From assembly GCA_024867545.1 (NCBI GenBank), contig JANFNE010000019.1, forward strand, positions 620,001 to 684,000: a DNA stretch of 64,000 nt, given 5' to 3'. The notes beneath the pieces are model-generated. The model was given only the letters and a program-made list of their open reading frames with translations, searched no databases and was not told where the DNA came from. Positions 40,899-51,708 of the stretch are shown here, one piece after another (positions within the stretch are counted from its first letter, which is position 1; the number at the start of each line of letters is the position of its first letter). This DNA is from Phytopythium helicoides. Its lineage: Eukaryota > Oomycota > Peronosporomycetes > Pythiales > Pythiaceae. A program made the translations under genes and the position numbers.

Positions 40899-42959
40899 CT
40901 ACCACAGCACGCACTTGGTGGACGGGTTCATCTTGGCGCTGGCCGAGCACTGGAACGTCTCGGCAAACTTGTCAAAGTTCATCGTCGCGCCGTTGATGCG
41001 CCACTGGCCGGGCGAGTGCACGTCAGTGAGCTGCTGCTTCATGGCACCGTCGCGAGCCTTGCCGCAGAACGTCTGAGCAAAGCTGACGAAGAAGAGCTTG
41101 TCAGCCTCGTCGTCCGCGAGCGACGTGCCGGCCGGCACCGTCGCGTTCTTCATGTAGTTGTGGTACGCGTCCCACGAGAGGCGCAGTCCGCCGTTGTCGG
41201 CAATGTTTTCCGTGATGGTGAGGTTGCCGTCCACGTTACCGAGCGGCTTGCCGTTCTCGCCGTTGACAACAAACGAGCTGTACTCCTCCGCGAGGCACTG
41301 GGCACGCTTGTCAAACTCTTCGCTCGTCTCCTCGGTCCACCAGTTCTTCTGGTTGCCATCGCCGTCGTAGTTGCGGCCGTTGCTGTCGAAGCCGTGCGTC
41401 AGCTCGTGGCCAATGATGGCGCCGATCGAGCCAAAGTTCTGCGCCGGGTGGCTCGAGCCGTTGTACATGGGCGGCTGCAGGATCGCAGCAGGGAACACCA
41501 TCTGGTTCTGCGACGGCGAGTAGTACGCATTCACCTCGGCCGCACTCATGCCCCACTCGGTCTTGTCGACGGGCTGGCCGATCTTCTTAAGCGACACCGC
41601 GTACTGGTCGGCACTGATCTTCTCCAGGTTGTCAAAGAACGCCGTGCGGCTCAGAGCGTACGGGTACGACTTCTTCTGCGTCGAGTGGCCGATGAGGTTG
41701 CTCACCTTGGCGAGCTTGGCCTCAGCAGCGGCACGCGTGGCGTCGTCCAGCCACGATAGATTCTCGATGTGATCCTCCATGGCTTCCTCGATAAGCTTGA
41801 CCATGAGCTTGGTGTTCTCCTCGCGGTCGCTGTCGAACATCTTGAGGAAGTAGTACTTGCCGATCAAGTCCGGGAAGAAGGTCGTCTCGCGGGTCGTGCA
41901 GATGCTGGCACGCGGCGACACGGTCTGCTGGCCTGACAGTGTACTCAGGAAGAATTCAAAGTACACCTGGTAGAACTCCTCGCTCAGGAAACGGGTGTAG
42001 TAGTGCGAGTACGCGAACGCCAGGTACGTCTTGAGGTCGTCCAGGTCCAGGTCGCCGATCGCAGCCTCGATGGCGTCAAAGTAGTCAAGCGAGTCAAAGA
42101 TGATGGTCGAGTCCTCAGTTAGCTGCGAGTTCTCGAGCAGACCGAGACCCGATGCGAGCTGTCCGAAGGTCACCGGGTACGCCTGGGCTGCGTCCTCGAA
42201 CTTGACAGGGTTGTAGGCTGCGTCCGGGTCGTTGCTGTCGGTGGCGGCGGCGATGGCCTCCGTGATGTTGGCAAGCTGCAGCTCAATACTGATGACCGCA
42301 TCTTCAGCGGCAGCAGAAGATGCGTTCTTGCCGGTCGGCTGTGTACCCTGCGAGCTCCAGAATCGACGAGATGTACGTGCGGTAGTACGGCTCGATGACG
42401 CTGAAGGTCTCGGAATCAGTGTAGTACGAGACGTCCGGAAGGATGAGCGAGCCAGCACCAACGTGAAGCACGTTGACAGATGCGTTCTTGTCGTCGGCGT
42501 AGACACCAACCGCGCTGATGTAGGCCGGGCCAGTCTTACCGAGGTCGCCTGCAACAGCGAACAGCTCATCCTTGGAGCTGACACCCTTGATCTTGCTCAG
42601 ACCGTTCTGCAGGGGCTTGTTGCCGAGCTTGTTGAGCGTGTCGATGTCCATGCACGAGTCCCAGAGCTCGCCAACGAGCGGCCAGTCTCCTTGAGGATCT
42701 CCTGGATCACAATCTCGTTGCGGTCACCGATCGAGTCGAACGAGTAGTCGACCGAGTTCTTGTCGTCCGGGATGACTGTGTTCTTGACCCACGTGCCGCA
42801 CGCGTACTGGTAAAAGTCGTCGCAGGGGTCGACGCTGTCATCGATTAGGGTCGAGACCGTGCTCGGGAACGCAGCTCCAACGCGAGGCGTAGCCCGGATG
42901 TAGGTCGTGGCGGTCGCAACCAGCACGACCGAGCTGACGGTAGGTCGGAAGAGCTTCAT
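40899..42959 (-). pseudogene. M13 (neprilysin-like) zinc peptidase 1, frameshifted
   Basis: It starts at 42959 with a hydrophobic signal-like leader (MKLFRPTVSSVVLVATATTY), then the M13 N-terminal motif DPCDDFYQYACGTW. Breaks near 42688 and 42335 split the N-terminal region into three frames. From there 40899-42330 is one open frame. Catalytic features are complete: substrate-binding VNAYYSPSQNQMVFPAAILQ, zinc motif IGHELTHGFDSNGRNYD, third ligand Glu in ENIADNGGLRLSWDA, and the terminal KCVLW. M13 enzymes cleave short peptides, and a signal peptide without an obvious membrane anchor suggests secretion. Both breaks are single-base and the flanking codons are conserved, so the gene may be intact in the organism. 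Confidence 0.85.
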
Positions 42960-43672
42960 CACAGCTTGGACTCTTGGCGATGCTCTAGTGTGCTCGTGGT
43001 CGGCGTCCTCCGCGGTGAAATGTGAAGTGAGCTGCTTGCTGGCTTTCGGGTCGAGCTGGATGCATGATCGTCGTCTACAGGGGTGTGGACCTTGGAGATG
43101 TGAGGTGGGCGATTCCCGATTCGTCGACAGTAGCCAGAATTCTTTGTCTTCCCGCCACGCCGCCGAAGCTGATAACACATCAATTGCAGCTCCCGCAGGA
43201 ACAGGGAGCCACGACCGGTGGCTGGGACTGTCAGCCCTCTGCGTCGTCAACTTAGCGAGATCAACAAAGATTGCGGTATCAGATAGTCTGCCGATCTCTC
43301 GGCTGGCGAAAAAGCCGGGCGTCGTGTGCAATGCATTTCGACAATGCGCCGATCCACATCGAGCGTCTGATTACACGACAGTGGCATGTCGTGCGTCCCA
43401 CTTCGGATGTGTGTGGAGCGGACGCCCCGTTGACCTCGAACAGCAAGTTGTTGCTTCCTGCAAGAACACACTCGTGAACGCAACTTCGAGATGCTGCATC
43501 ATCCCACACCTCTCTGAGCCGGCTCTGGTTGTACACGAACAGCAGCGTGGCGCTCGACCACGATTGCGTGCATCAGAGCAGCAACGTAAGCGGCAGCTCT
43601 ATCAGAGGAAAGCATCTTGGATTGGGTTTGGGCACTACACCGCAGCTACAATAGCAGTCGCAATCATACAAA
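42960..43672. other. Spacer between M13 peptidases 1 and 2
   Basis: About 710 bases including the promoter of peptidase 1. A long plus-strand ORF crosses it, but it runs antisense into both peptidase genes and has no motif. I see nothing else. Confidence 0.5.
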
Positions 43673-45713
43673 CTACCAGACGACGCACTTGTCGGTTGGG
43701 TTCATCGAGCTTCCGGCGGAGCATTGGAATACCCGCGCAAAGTCGTCGTTGTTCATGGCGACGCCGTTGACTCGCCACCGCCCCTGGCGAGTGCTCGTCC
43801 GTGAGTGCCTGTGTGGCGGCAGCGTCGCGCAAGGTCTCACAGAACGCATGAGCAAAGCTCAAGAAGAAGAGCTTCTCGGTCTCATCGCTAGTCAAGCCCG
43901 CGCTCTCAGGGACATCTCCTGACGACTCGTTCATGTACGCATGGTATGCTTCGTACGATAGTCGCACTCCGCCATTGTCGGCAATATTCTCGCCGAGCGT
44001 GAGGTTGCCGTCCACGTTACCAATCAGGCTTCCGTCCTCACCTAGGACCTCGAAGCTGCTGTACTGGTTCGCCAAGCACTCTGAGCGACTGACAAATTCC
44101 TCACCCGTTTGCTCTGACCACCAGTCCTTCTTGTTGCCAGCGCCATCATAGTTACGTCCGTTGCTGTCGAATCCGTGCGTGAGTTCATGACCGATAATCG
44201 CACCGATGGCGCCAAAGTTTCGCGCTGGGTGCTGCGATGCGTTGTACATTGGAGACTGAAGGATGCCCACCGGGAACACCATGGCGTTTTTGGACGGGTA
44301 GTAAAAAGCATTTGCTTCGTCGGCTCGCACGTTCATGTCACCGCGGACCGTCGGGAGGCCAATCTTACTGAACGAGACTGCAGTTTGGTGACTCTTTGTC
44401 GTCTCGAGGTTGCCAAACAAGTCGCTGGGGCTGAGAGAAAACGGGTACGTCTCATTCTGGTCCTCGTAGCCGATGAAGTTGGTAACCTGCTCCAGCTTGA
44501 TCTCGGCTGCGTCAAACGTAGCGTCATCAAGCCACTCAATTTCCTCAAGGCGATTCGCCATGGCATCCTCGACTAATTCCAGCAACATCTCAGTGTCTTG
44601 CTGGCTTTTTTCATCGAACATCTTGCTCGCAAAGTGCTTGCTGACCAGATCGGGGAAGGCATCGTGTGCACGGCTCTCACACATGTCCTCGCGCGCAGGC
44701 TTGACTTCTTGACCGGCGAGCTTCTTTTGGAACAACTCAAAGAAGGCATCGTAAAAGTCTTCGCTCAAGAATCGCACGTTCAGGTGCACGTATGAGAACG
44801 CAAGATATGTTTTGAGGTCTTCCAGGTCAAGGGTGTCGAGCCAGTCTTCAAGCATGTCGTAGTACTCGAATGAAGGGAAAATGACGTTTGTGTCCTCAGT
44901 CATTCCTGGAGCACTATCAAGCAGACCAAAACCTTCCACAAACGCACCAAAAGTCCATGGGTATGCATCGACAGCCTCCTTGTACGGCATCGGCTTGTAA
45001 GAGGCATACAAATCGGTCGTGTCAACGTATTCGCCGGCCGTCTGCGTCAGATTGACAAGCCCCAGCTCGATGTTAATGACCGCATCCTCCAGCGTGCTGT
45101 TGTCGCAGTCATTCGAGTACCCTGCGAGCGACAGAATGGTTGAAATGTACGTGCGCAGATCGGGCTCGACGTCGGAGAAACGTGTCGCTGTCCGCGTAGT
45201 AGGATAAATCAGGCAGCGTCAGGTCGGACGGCGTGACGTACAGCGCGTTGACGGACGCGTTCTTTTCGTCCGCAGTAACCAAAAGGGTGGTGATGGCCAC
45301 TGTTCCGGTCCAGAAGAGCTCGCCGTAGAGCTGGAAGAGCTCCTCGGCGGTGGTGACAGCTTGGATCTTGCTCAGCGCGTCCTGCAGCGGCGCGTTGCCC
45401 AGCGCGTTGAGCGTGTCGACGTCCATGCACGAGTCCCAGACCTCGCCAGAGCAGCGGCCATCCCTCTCGCAGAATCTCCTTTACCACGACGTCGTTGCGG
45501 TCCTGGATGCCCGAGAACGAATAGTACACGGACGATTCATCATCCGGGATCTCGGTCGCGGCCAACCACGCGCCGCACGCGTACTGGTAAAAGTCCTCAC
45601 ACGGGTCCACGCTGTCGTCGATCATGGCCGCGACGTCTTCGGGCAGCGTGGCGCTCGCCTTCTCCACCAGCGCAGCAGCAGCGAGTGCAGACAGAGAGGG
45701 CGAGCAGCTTCAT
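43673..45713 (-). pseudogene. M13 (neprilysin-like) zinc peptidase 2, frameshifted
   Basis: It begins at 45713 with a short signal-like leader (MKLLALSV, then ALAAAAL in the next frame), followed by VDPCEDFYQYACGAW. Single-base breaks occur near 45690, 45455, 45178 (extra T in a T-run) and 43793 (extra G in a G-run). The main frame 43800-45011 has NAFYYPSKNAMVFPVGILQ, IGHELTHGFDSNGRNYD and ENIADNGGVRLSYEA. The end reads NNDDFARVFQCSAGSSMNPT and then KCVVW. All catalytic residues are present, so this is a secreted zinc endopeptidase if the breaks are errors. Two of the four breaks are in homopolymers, which favours that view. Confidence 0.85.
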
Positions 45714-46097
45714 GGCTTTTCTCGGCGGCTTGTCGGGGCGATTGCGGGGCTTGTAGGCGGCGGATTGAGGAGTGAGAGGCACCGATCGACGCGCAGGACG
45801 CCGCGCTGATCGGCGGACGCCACTGGATTCCGAGACGCGCGCGTGGCTGGCGCCTGCAGCTGCAGGAAGTGGCGAAGTGACTCGCCATTTAGGCGGCGGA
45901 AGGTTCAGATTTCCTGATATCCACTTGGTGCCTGTGGGTGCAAAATGGAGGAAACCTTCGCGCAACATGAAATGGATTATTTTGGGAGATGTATTGGAGG
46001 ATTTATGGCCAATGGAAAGGACTAAGTGCCAAGGCTACAGCCAATCAGTGGATGGGTACGTGCCACTTCAACTTGAAGCAACAGCATCGGTATTGCA
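45714..46097. other. Spacer between M13 peptidases 2 and 3
   Basis: About 385 bases containing the peptidase-2 promoter. No defined element or ORF is supported. Confidence 0.5.
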
Positions 46098-48142
46098 TCA
46101 CCACACGACGCACTTATCGACCGGGTTCATGTTGGAGCCCGACGGACACTGAAACACGCGTGCGAAGTCGTCGTTGTTCATGACGGCACCGCGGACGCGA
46201 GCCTCGCCTGGAGGGTGAGTGTCCAAAAGCGCCTGCTGGATGCTAGCGTCGTTGCCGACAAAGCAGTGGAGCTGCGCGAAGCCCAGGAAGAAGAGCTTCT
46301 CGGCCTCGTCTTCGGACAACTCTGTCCCCACGGGGACTCGACGGATAGACGAGTCGTTCATGTAGGTCTTGTAGGCACGGAACGCGAGGCGTAGACCGCC
46401 GTTATCTGCGATACTCTCGGCGAGGGTGAGGGTCCCGTCGACGTTGCCCACGATAGAGCCATCTTCGCGAGTCGCACTCATATTGCTGTACTGCGATGCT
46501 ATACACTGGGCGCGAGTGTTAAACTCCTTGCTTGTCTCGGCAGTCCACCAGTCCCGCAGGTTCCCGAGTTCGTCATAATTGCGACCCCTACTATCGAACC
46601 CGTGCGTGAGCTCGTGGCCGAGCACGACGCCAATACCGCCAAAATTATGTGCTGGGTGTCGCGAAGCGTTGTAATATGGAGGCTCCAAAATGCCAGTGTT
46701 GCACCAGATAGAGTTTGAGGTTGCGATATACGCCGCGTTTACTTCATCAGAGTGAACGTCGAACTCGCCTCGAGTGGCAGGCAACCCAATCTTGCCCAGC
46801 GCTGACGACCACTTGTTCACCGAAATTTTCTCAAGGTTTACAAATAACTCGGCGTCGCTGAGCACGAATGGGTACGTCTGGTTTTGCGAATTGTATCCAA
46901 TAAAGTTGATCACATTCTCTAGCTTCGTCTCCGCCGCCTCGAATGTGGCGGTGTCGAGCCACTCAATCTCCTCGAGGCGATCTGCCATAGCATCCTCAAT
47001 GAGCTCAAGTGTGAGGCTGGCGTCGTTCTCTGCGTCGGCATCAAACAGCTTCGTGGAGAAATACTTGCTCGTCAAATCGGGGAAGGCTGTGCGTACGGAT
47101 TCAGCGCACTTGTCAGCAAGAGAAGTCGATTTTTCTTGGCCGTTCAACTTTCGATTATAGAATTTGAAACTGGCATCGACAAACCCATCGCTCAAAGAAT
47201 CAGTGTTATGATTCACAAACAAGAATGCGAGGTACGTTTTGAGATCCTCAATGTCAACACTATCAAGCCACTTCTCGAAAATCGTGAAGTAGTAGAGGGT
47301 GGTGAAGATTACAGTTGAGTCTTCCGTCAGATGTGGAGCGTACTTGAAGAGGTCAAGTCCCTTGATGAACTGTCCAAAAATTCGCGGGTAGGCTTTGATT
47401 GCTTCTCCAATCGAAATTGGGTTGTAATCTACGTCAGGCTTCGTCTTGTTAGTAGCTGCTTCATTCTCGACCAGTAAATTTGTTAGCTGCTTTTCGACTT
47501 TAATCACCGCATCTTCGATTGTGGAATTGTCTTCACCAGAGGCGTAGCCGGAGAGAACAAGAATGGTTGAAATATACTCGCGAAAGGATGACTCAATCTC
47601 AGCAAATGAAGCACTGTCCAGGTAGTACGTATAGGTGAGAGCTGGCAGTGAAGGGCTAAAATACATCCCGTGGACAGTCACATTCTTCTTGTCACTGAGC
47701 ACAGTGACGACCGGAGCAAATGTTGTCCCGTTGAGGTAGAATTCTCCAGCGAGCTCAAGCAGCTCATCAAGAGTGTCGACGGCTTGAATCTTGTTCAATC
47801 CATGTTGTAACGGCTTACTACCCAGCTTGTTGACCGTACTTCGATCATGCACGATTCCCAGACCTCGCTAACGAGCGGCCAGTGGTCTTGAAGAATTGTC
47901 TTCATGACTTCATTGTTATGCTTCTGAATCGAGTCGAAAGCAAAAGTCACAGAACTCGCGTCACTTGGGATCTCTGTCTCGCGAATCCACGTCCCACAAG
48001 CATACTGGTAGAAATCATCGCAAGGATCGACAGAGTCATCGATAAGGGCCGTTACAGAGCTGGGAAGGGCTGCCTGCGTTTGTCCCGTGGAAGTAAAGAC
48101 GACTGCGAGTACGCACATGAGTCCAACCAGGAATTGCTTCAT
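46098..48142 (-). pseudogene. M13 zinc peptidase 3, frameshifted, altered substrate motif
   Basis: It starts at 48142 with a clear signal peptide (MKQFLVGLMCVLAVVFTSTG) and DPCDDFYQYACGTW. One base appears to be missing near 47850 (after VWESCM). From 47852 to 46098 a single frame of 584 codons follows. The zinc site is intact (LGHELTHGFDSRGRNYD), and the third ligand lies in ESIADNGGLRLAFRA. The substrate-binding strand departs from the family: it reads NAAYIATSNSIWCNTGILEP, where members 1 and 2 have FPAAILQP or FPVGILQP. The NA pair that contacts the substrate backbone is kept. Altered specificity or reduced activity is possible. It ends KCVVW like member 2. Confidence 0.85.
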
Positions 48143-49518
48143 TTTGTCGAGAAGGTCGAGTTGGATCTTCGCAGCAGATTTGAAACTGGGGTCGATCCAC
48201 TAGTCAGCCTTTAGCGATGAAATGACCGCATTCGACGCCACAGCCAGTCGGGAACTCACAACTCGCAGTAGGGAGACCCATAACTACCCTGATATTTGTC
48301 TCCAAATTATATTTGTGCAACCCAAAGAGATCATTTCTGGCTCGGTGTGCAGCTGCAATTGAAGTCGTATGCGGCAGCAAGATACGGCGATCTCGACTGA
48401 GTTCCATGGCAGAGCTGTCGTCGACACCGCTTAACCTGCCACTCGGTGCCCATATCGCCTTGTTTGACCGACCAACAAAATCACCTCCTCCGAGCGCACT
48501 GAGTCATTTGCCCTCAATCGCCGGTTTTCTAAATCATTTATCTCGGATCGGATCGACACTGAGCGTGTCCAACTGCCGAACTCGGTACAGCGCTGGCTAT
48601 TAAGTGCACAGCTTGGCTTGGCTTGACTTTGGTTCAAATCTCTCTCCGGGTGCAATCACTGACTGCACACGTGGAGTTGATCCATGCGTGGACCACCACG
48701 ACAGCGAATCTTGCCGACAACGACAAGTAGCTCCATTCGCGGAATGCCTTGCCTCACCTCAGCTTCAAACGATGCAATGCAGTGGTGTGGTGCAAAAGCC
48801 GAGCGAATTAATCGTTGACGTCTGCTTGTGTGCATGAGGTGCCTGCAGATCGCCGGTTGATGGCTTCACTGACGCAAATCAAATACTTTGACAGATTTCG
48901 CCTTCTTTGAAACCGCCCTCGTTGAAATTTTCTAAAGGATGTGGACTCACGGCACGATCCGTGCTTACGCCGCTTCCTGGACGAAAAGATTATCGCTGGT
49001 CATTTTCGAGTCGACGGATGTGGCTGTGGTTGCCGTCCCGTGCTCAGCTGGGGTGGAGACACGCCAAGCGGGACTGTACGTCCCGCACTCGCAGCAGGTT
49101 TGGCTCCACAAATCTGCATTTAGCTGCCTGGATTTTCAACAGCGGTGATTACCGCAAGGCAAGTCGAGGTTGATTACCGAGGCCAAAGATGGTGCAACTA
49201 TACCCCTGAAAGGTATACTTTTCTATTCGTTTCGCGGTATAATACGTCAAAATCCTACCTTTAAGAAAGTTCAAAACGTCACTGTGCGTGCGTGGCAATT
49301 AACATCTGTCACGCTTTTCCGCACCTTCCATTCGCAAACCGAATCAGTGCACACCAAATCTACTGACTCACGAGAATCAAAGCCACACCTCATTGGACGA
49401 AAACACCCATCCGTGCCGGATCGATTTGCCAATACCGTGATTTGATTGGTCAAATGTAGACAACCTTACGAACACCGGAAATCTCGCCCTGGGATTGGTG
49501 GAAAATACGAACGTGACT

Positions 49519-49577
49519 CTGCGTGTGTGCGTGCGTGCGTGTGTGTGCGTGTGTGCGAGTGTGCGTGTGTGCGTGTG
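49519..49577. repeat. Imperfect (GT/GC)n microsatellite
   Basis: About 59 bases of alternating GTGT, GCGT and GAGT units. Confidence 0.9.
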
Positions 49578-50417
49578 TGGGGACTTCGTATCAATATCCA
49601 CAGAAACCGATGCAATGCAACCTGATCTCCCAAGTCATTTGAATATAAACAAATACACGAAACCAGTAAGAACACATTGGGCCAACCATGAGATTGTTTA
49701 GTGTTATGCACGGAATGTTGTTGTTGGATAGACTACAAGAAGTATATATTTTCCGGCAAAACACTCGTGTTGGAATGACTCAGACATTCGACTTAAATGA
49801 AATAACCCACAGCAATGACATGGATATCAATCCAATGCGATCTCATGGTTTGTATTGGATTTATTTGAGTGGACGAATGTGAATGAACATGCGTGTTTGT
49901 TCTTTTTAATGTCTACTTTTTTCTACTCTTTGGTATTAATTTTTGTAATGTTTTTGTTTCATATTTCGTTTCACCAAGTGCGATGGCATGGTTTGAATTG
50001 GTTTAATTGCACAGATGTATGTGAACGAACAGACATGTTTGGTCGCCTATACTGTCATACGTCTTATGGTGCTAATGTGTATATATGTGCGTATGAGCTT
50101 AATAAGATGTGTTTTGTTTACTCACTTCTCATTTTCGCTGTTTTTCGTATAATGTTCAGGGATGTTGTGTGTGTTCAATGCTGAAACCGATTGATTAGAT
50201 TACTGTGCTGTACTTGCTTTTGGATGTTTTAGCGTTTTGTCTGTTGCTTTGATTTTTCTTTGTGTACGTAAGTTTTTTGTTGTTGAATTTTTGTTGTTGA
50301 TATTTTATTTGCGTTTGTATGTTATTGCATGTGAGTGTTCGGTTCTGCTTGATTTTCATTTGGTTTAATTTTGTTTATAGAGTAAAAGAAAACGAGAATA
50401 AACCATACGAATGTGCT

Positions 50418-50572
50418 GATTGATGGATGATACATGCTGCTGTGAACAATTTTTATATGAACTCTGAGGTTTCATTTGACATGTTTGTGTGTAAGTTGTA
50501 TACAGAGCAAAAACAGTCGTTAGAAAACTGTACGCTTGGACCGATTGATGCATGCAACATGTTGCTGTGAAC
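50418..50572. repeat. Diverged direct repeat pair in AT-rich region
   Basis: GATTGATGGATGATACATGC...GCTGTGAAC at 50418-50447 recurs with changes at 50543-50572. The intervening bases also show weak similarity (AGAGTAAAAGAAAACG against AGAGCAAAAACAGTCG), so a unit of about 125 bases was probably duplicated. Confidence 0.5.
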
Positions 50573-50985
50573 GACTCAAACGTAAAATGTTGGAATGAAC
50601 GGCTTGATATGACACAAAAGTATTTATCATTATTGTGTTTTCTAGAGATCTTTCCACTCTATTTTTCAATTGAGGTTAGCTTGATTTCTTAGATACTTCA
50701 ACAAAATGCAAATGCACCTGGAGTTAGTTTTTTTCCTGCAGTTTTTCATGTCTTTCGAAACACATCACTAAGTCACTCATGAAGATATATGACTGCTTGG
50801 TTGTTTTTTCAGGATGCTATTGGTAAAGCTATGTTACGTTGGTATTTCACATCACAGCAGTGACACTATCAAACAACAAATGTGAATACACATTTATCGT
50901 GGCTCTCCATAATGATAAAACATGAGCTGTAAATAGTCTACGTTTCCTTTTTTACGTTTGGGAGTGTAAAATAAACAGAAAGCGT

Positions 50986-51090
50986 GATTGTTTGAATTAT
51001 ACATCAAGAAGAAAAGAGCATAAAATCGCGTTTGAAACCCTAGATTGTTTGAATTGTACATCATGGCGAAAAGAACATAAAATCGCGTTC
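50986..51090. repeat. Two 48-bp direct repeats, 57-bp period
   Basis: GATTGTTTGAATTATACATC...AAAATCGCGTTT at 50986-51033 and GATTGTTTGAATTGTACATC...AAAATCGCGTTC at 51043-51090 differ at only a few positions. They may be subterminal repeats of a mobile element. Confidence 0.75.
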
Positions 51091-51208
51091 GATTTACACA
51101 ATTGCGCGTTTTATTTGGAAAATGATTGACTTATATTCATTTTTTTATTGCTAATTTCTTAGATTTTTGGATTTGTGGTGTGTAATGCCGAATTATTGTG
51201 GCTGCGAG

Positions 51209-51291
51209 CGCTGCGAGCCCGCATCGAAAGCGGGAGCCGAGCGTAGCAAGGCGCTCCCCCCCTTTAGGGGGGAGGTAGAGGGGGGGGGGAG
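51209..51291. repeat. Cluster of GC-rich hairpins
   Basis: CCCGC/GCGGG around ATCGAAA (about 51219-51235), then CTCCCCCC/GGGGGGAG with a 5-nt loop (about 51254-51274), then a run of ten G. This is unlike the AT-rich sequence beside it and resembles transposon terminal structures. Confidence 0.55.
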
Positions 51292-51389
51292 CACTCATCT
51301 CACTTTGCTTTTTACTGCAAAATGTCATAAACAACTATGAATGAATGATATTTTATTTTACTTCGCCCCTGTGGCTTTACCTAAAAGCA

Positions 51390-51420
51390 GCGCCCGCGCC
51401 AGCGGGCGCCGCTCGGCTAG
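51390..51420 (+). mobile_element. Candidate Helitron 3' end (hairpin + CTAG)
   Basis: An 8-bp GC stem (GCGCCCGC / GCGGGCGC, loop GCCA) at 51390-51409 is followed 7 bases later by CTAG at 51417-51420 and then T. Helitron 3' ends have a short GC hairpin a few bases before CTRR and insert between A and T, which this fits. No Rep/helicase coding sequence is visible upstream, so the element would be non-autonomous. The 5' TC end is not located. Confidence 0.5.
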
Positions 51421-51708
51421 TATACACAACTATACATAAATAATCATTCGAGACCATTTGATCACGTCATGGTTAAATCAGTATAATATAAATATAATTC
51501 ATTATACCACTGATTTAAAGTGTGATCACGACCACGCACGCCTTGACGACACTGCTGGGCATTTGCTGCCACGCTCATCAGTCTCTTGTTCCTGCATTTG
51601 CGGATCTGCAGCCTGCCGCTCACGTCCACCACGCCGTTTTACGCCTCCCAAGAACTCTAGAAGCTCGAGTCAGTTAGTGGCAAGCTCTGGTCGCGAGAAG
51701 GTCGCTGG

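Larger units (their letters stand above)
48143..51708. other. 3.6-kb gene-free region, partly AT-rich and repetitive
   Basis: No gene is supported. From about 49600 to 51190 the sequence is strikingly T/A-rich compared with all neighbours and has runs of short diverged repeats. From 51190 to 51420 it becomes GC-rich with several hairpins and a Helitron-like end. A GT/GC microsatellite lies at 49519-49577. The promoter of the ABCA gene should lie at the right end. Confidence 0.6.

Noticed and set aside
42907..43770. 287-codon plus-strand ORF across the spacer between two M13 genes
   Set aside because: It overlaps both peptidases in antisense, has no motif, and its central part is promoter sequence.
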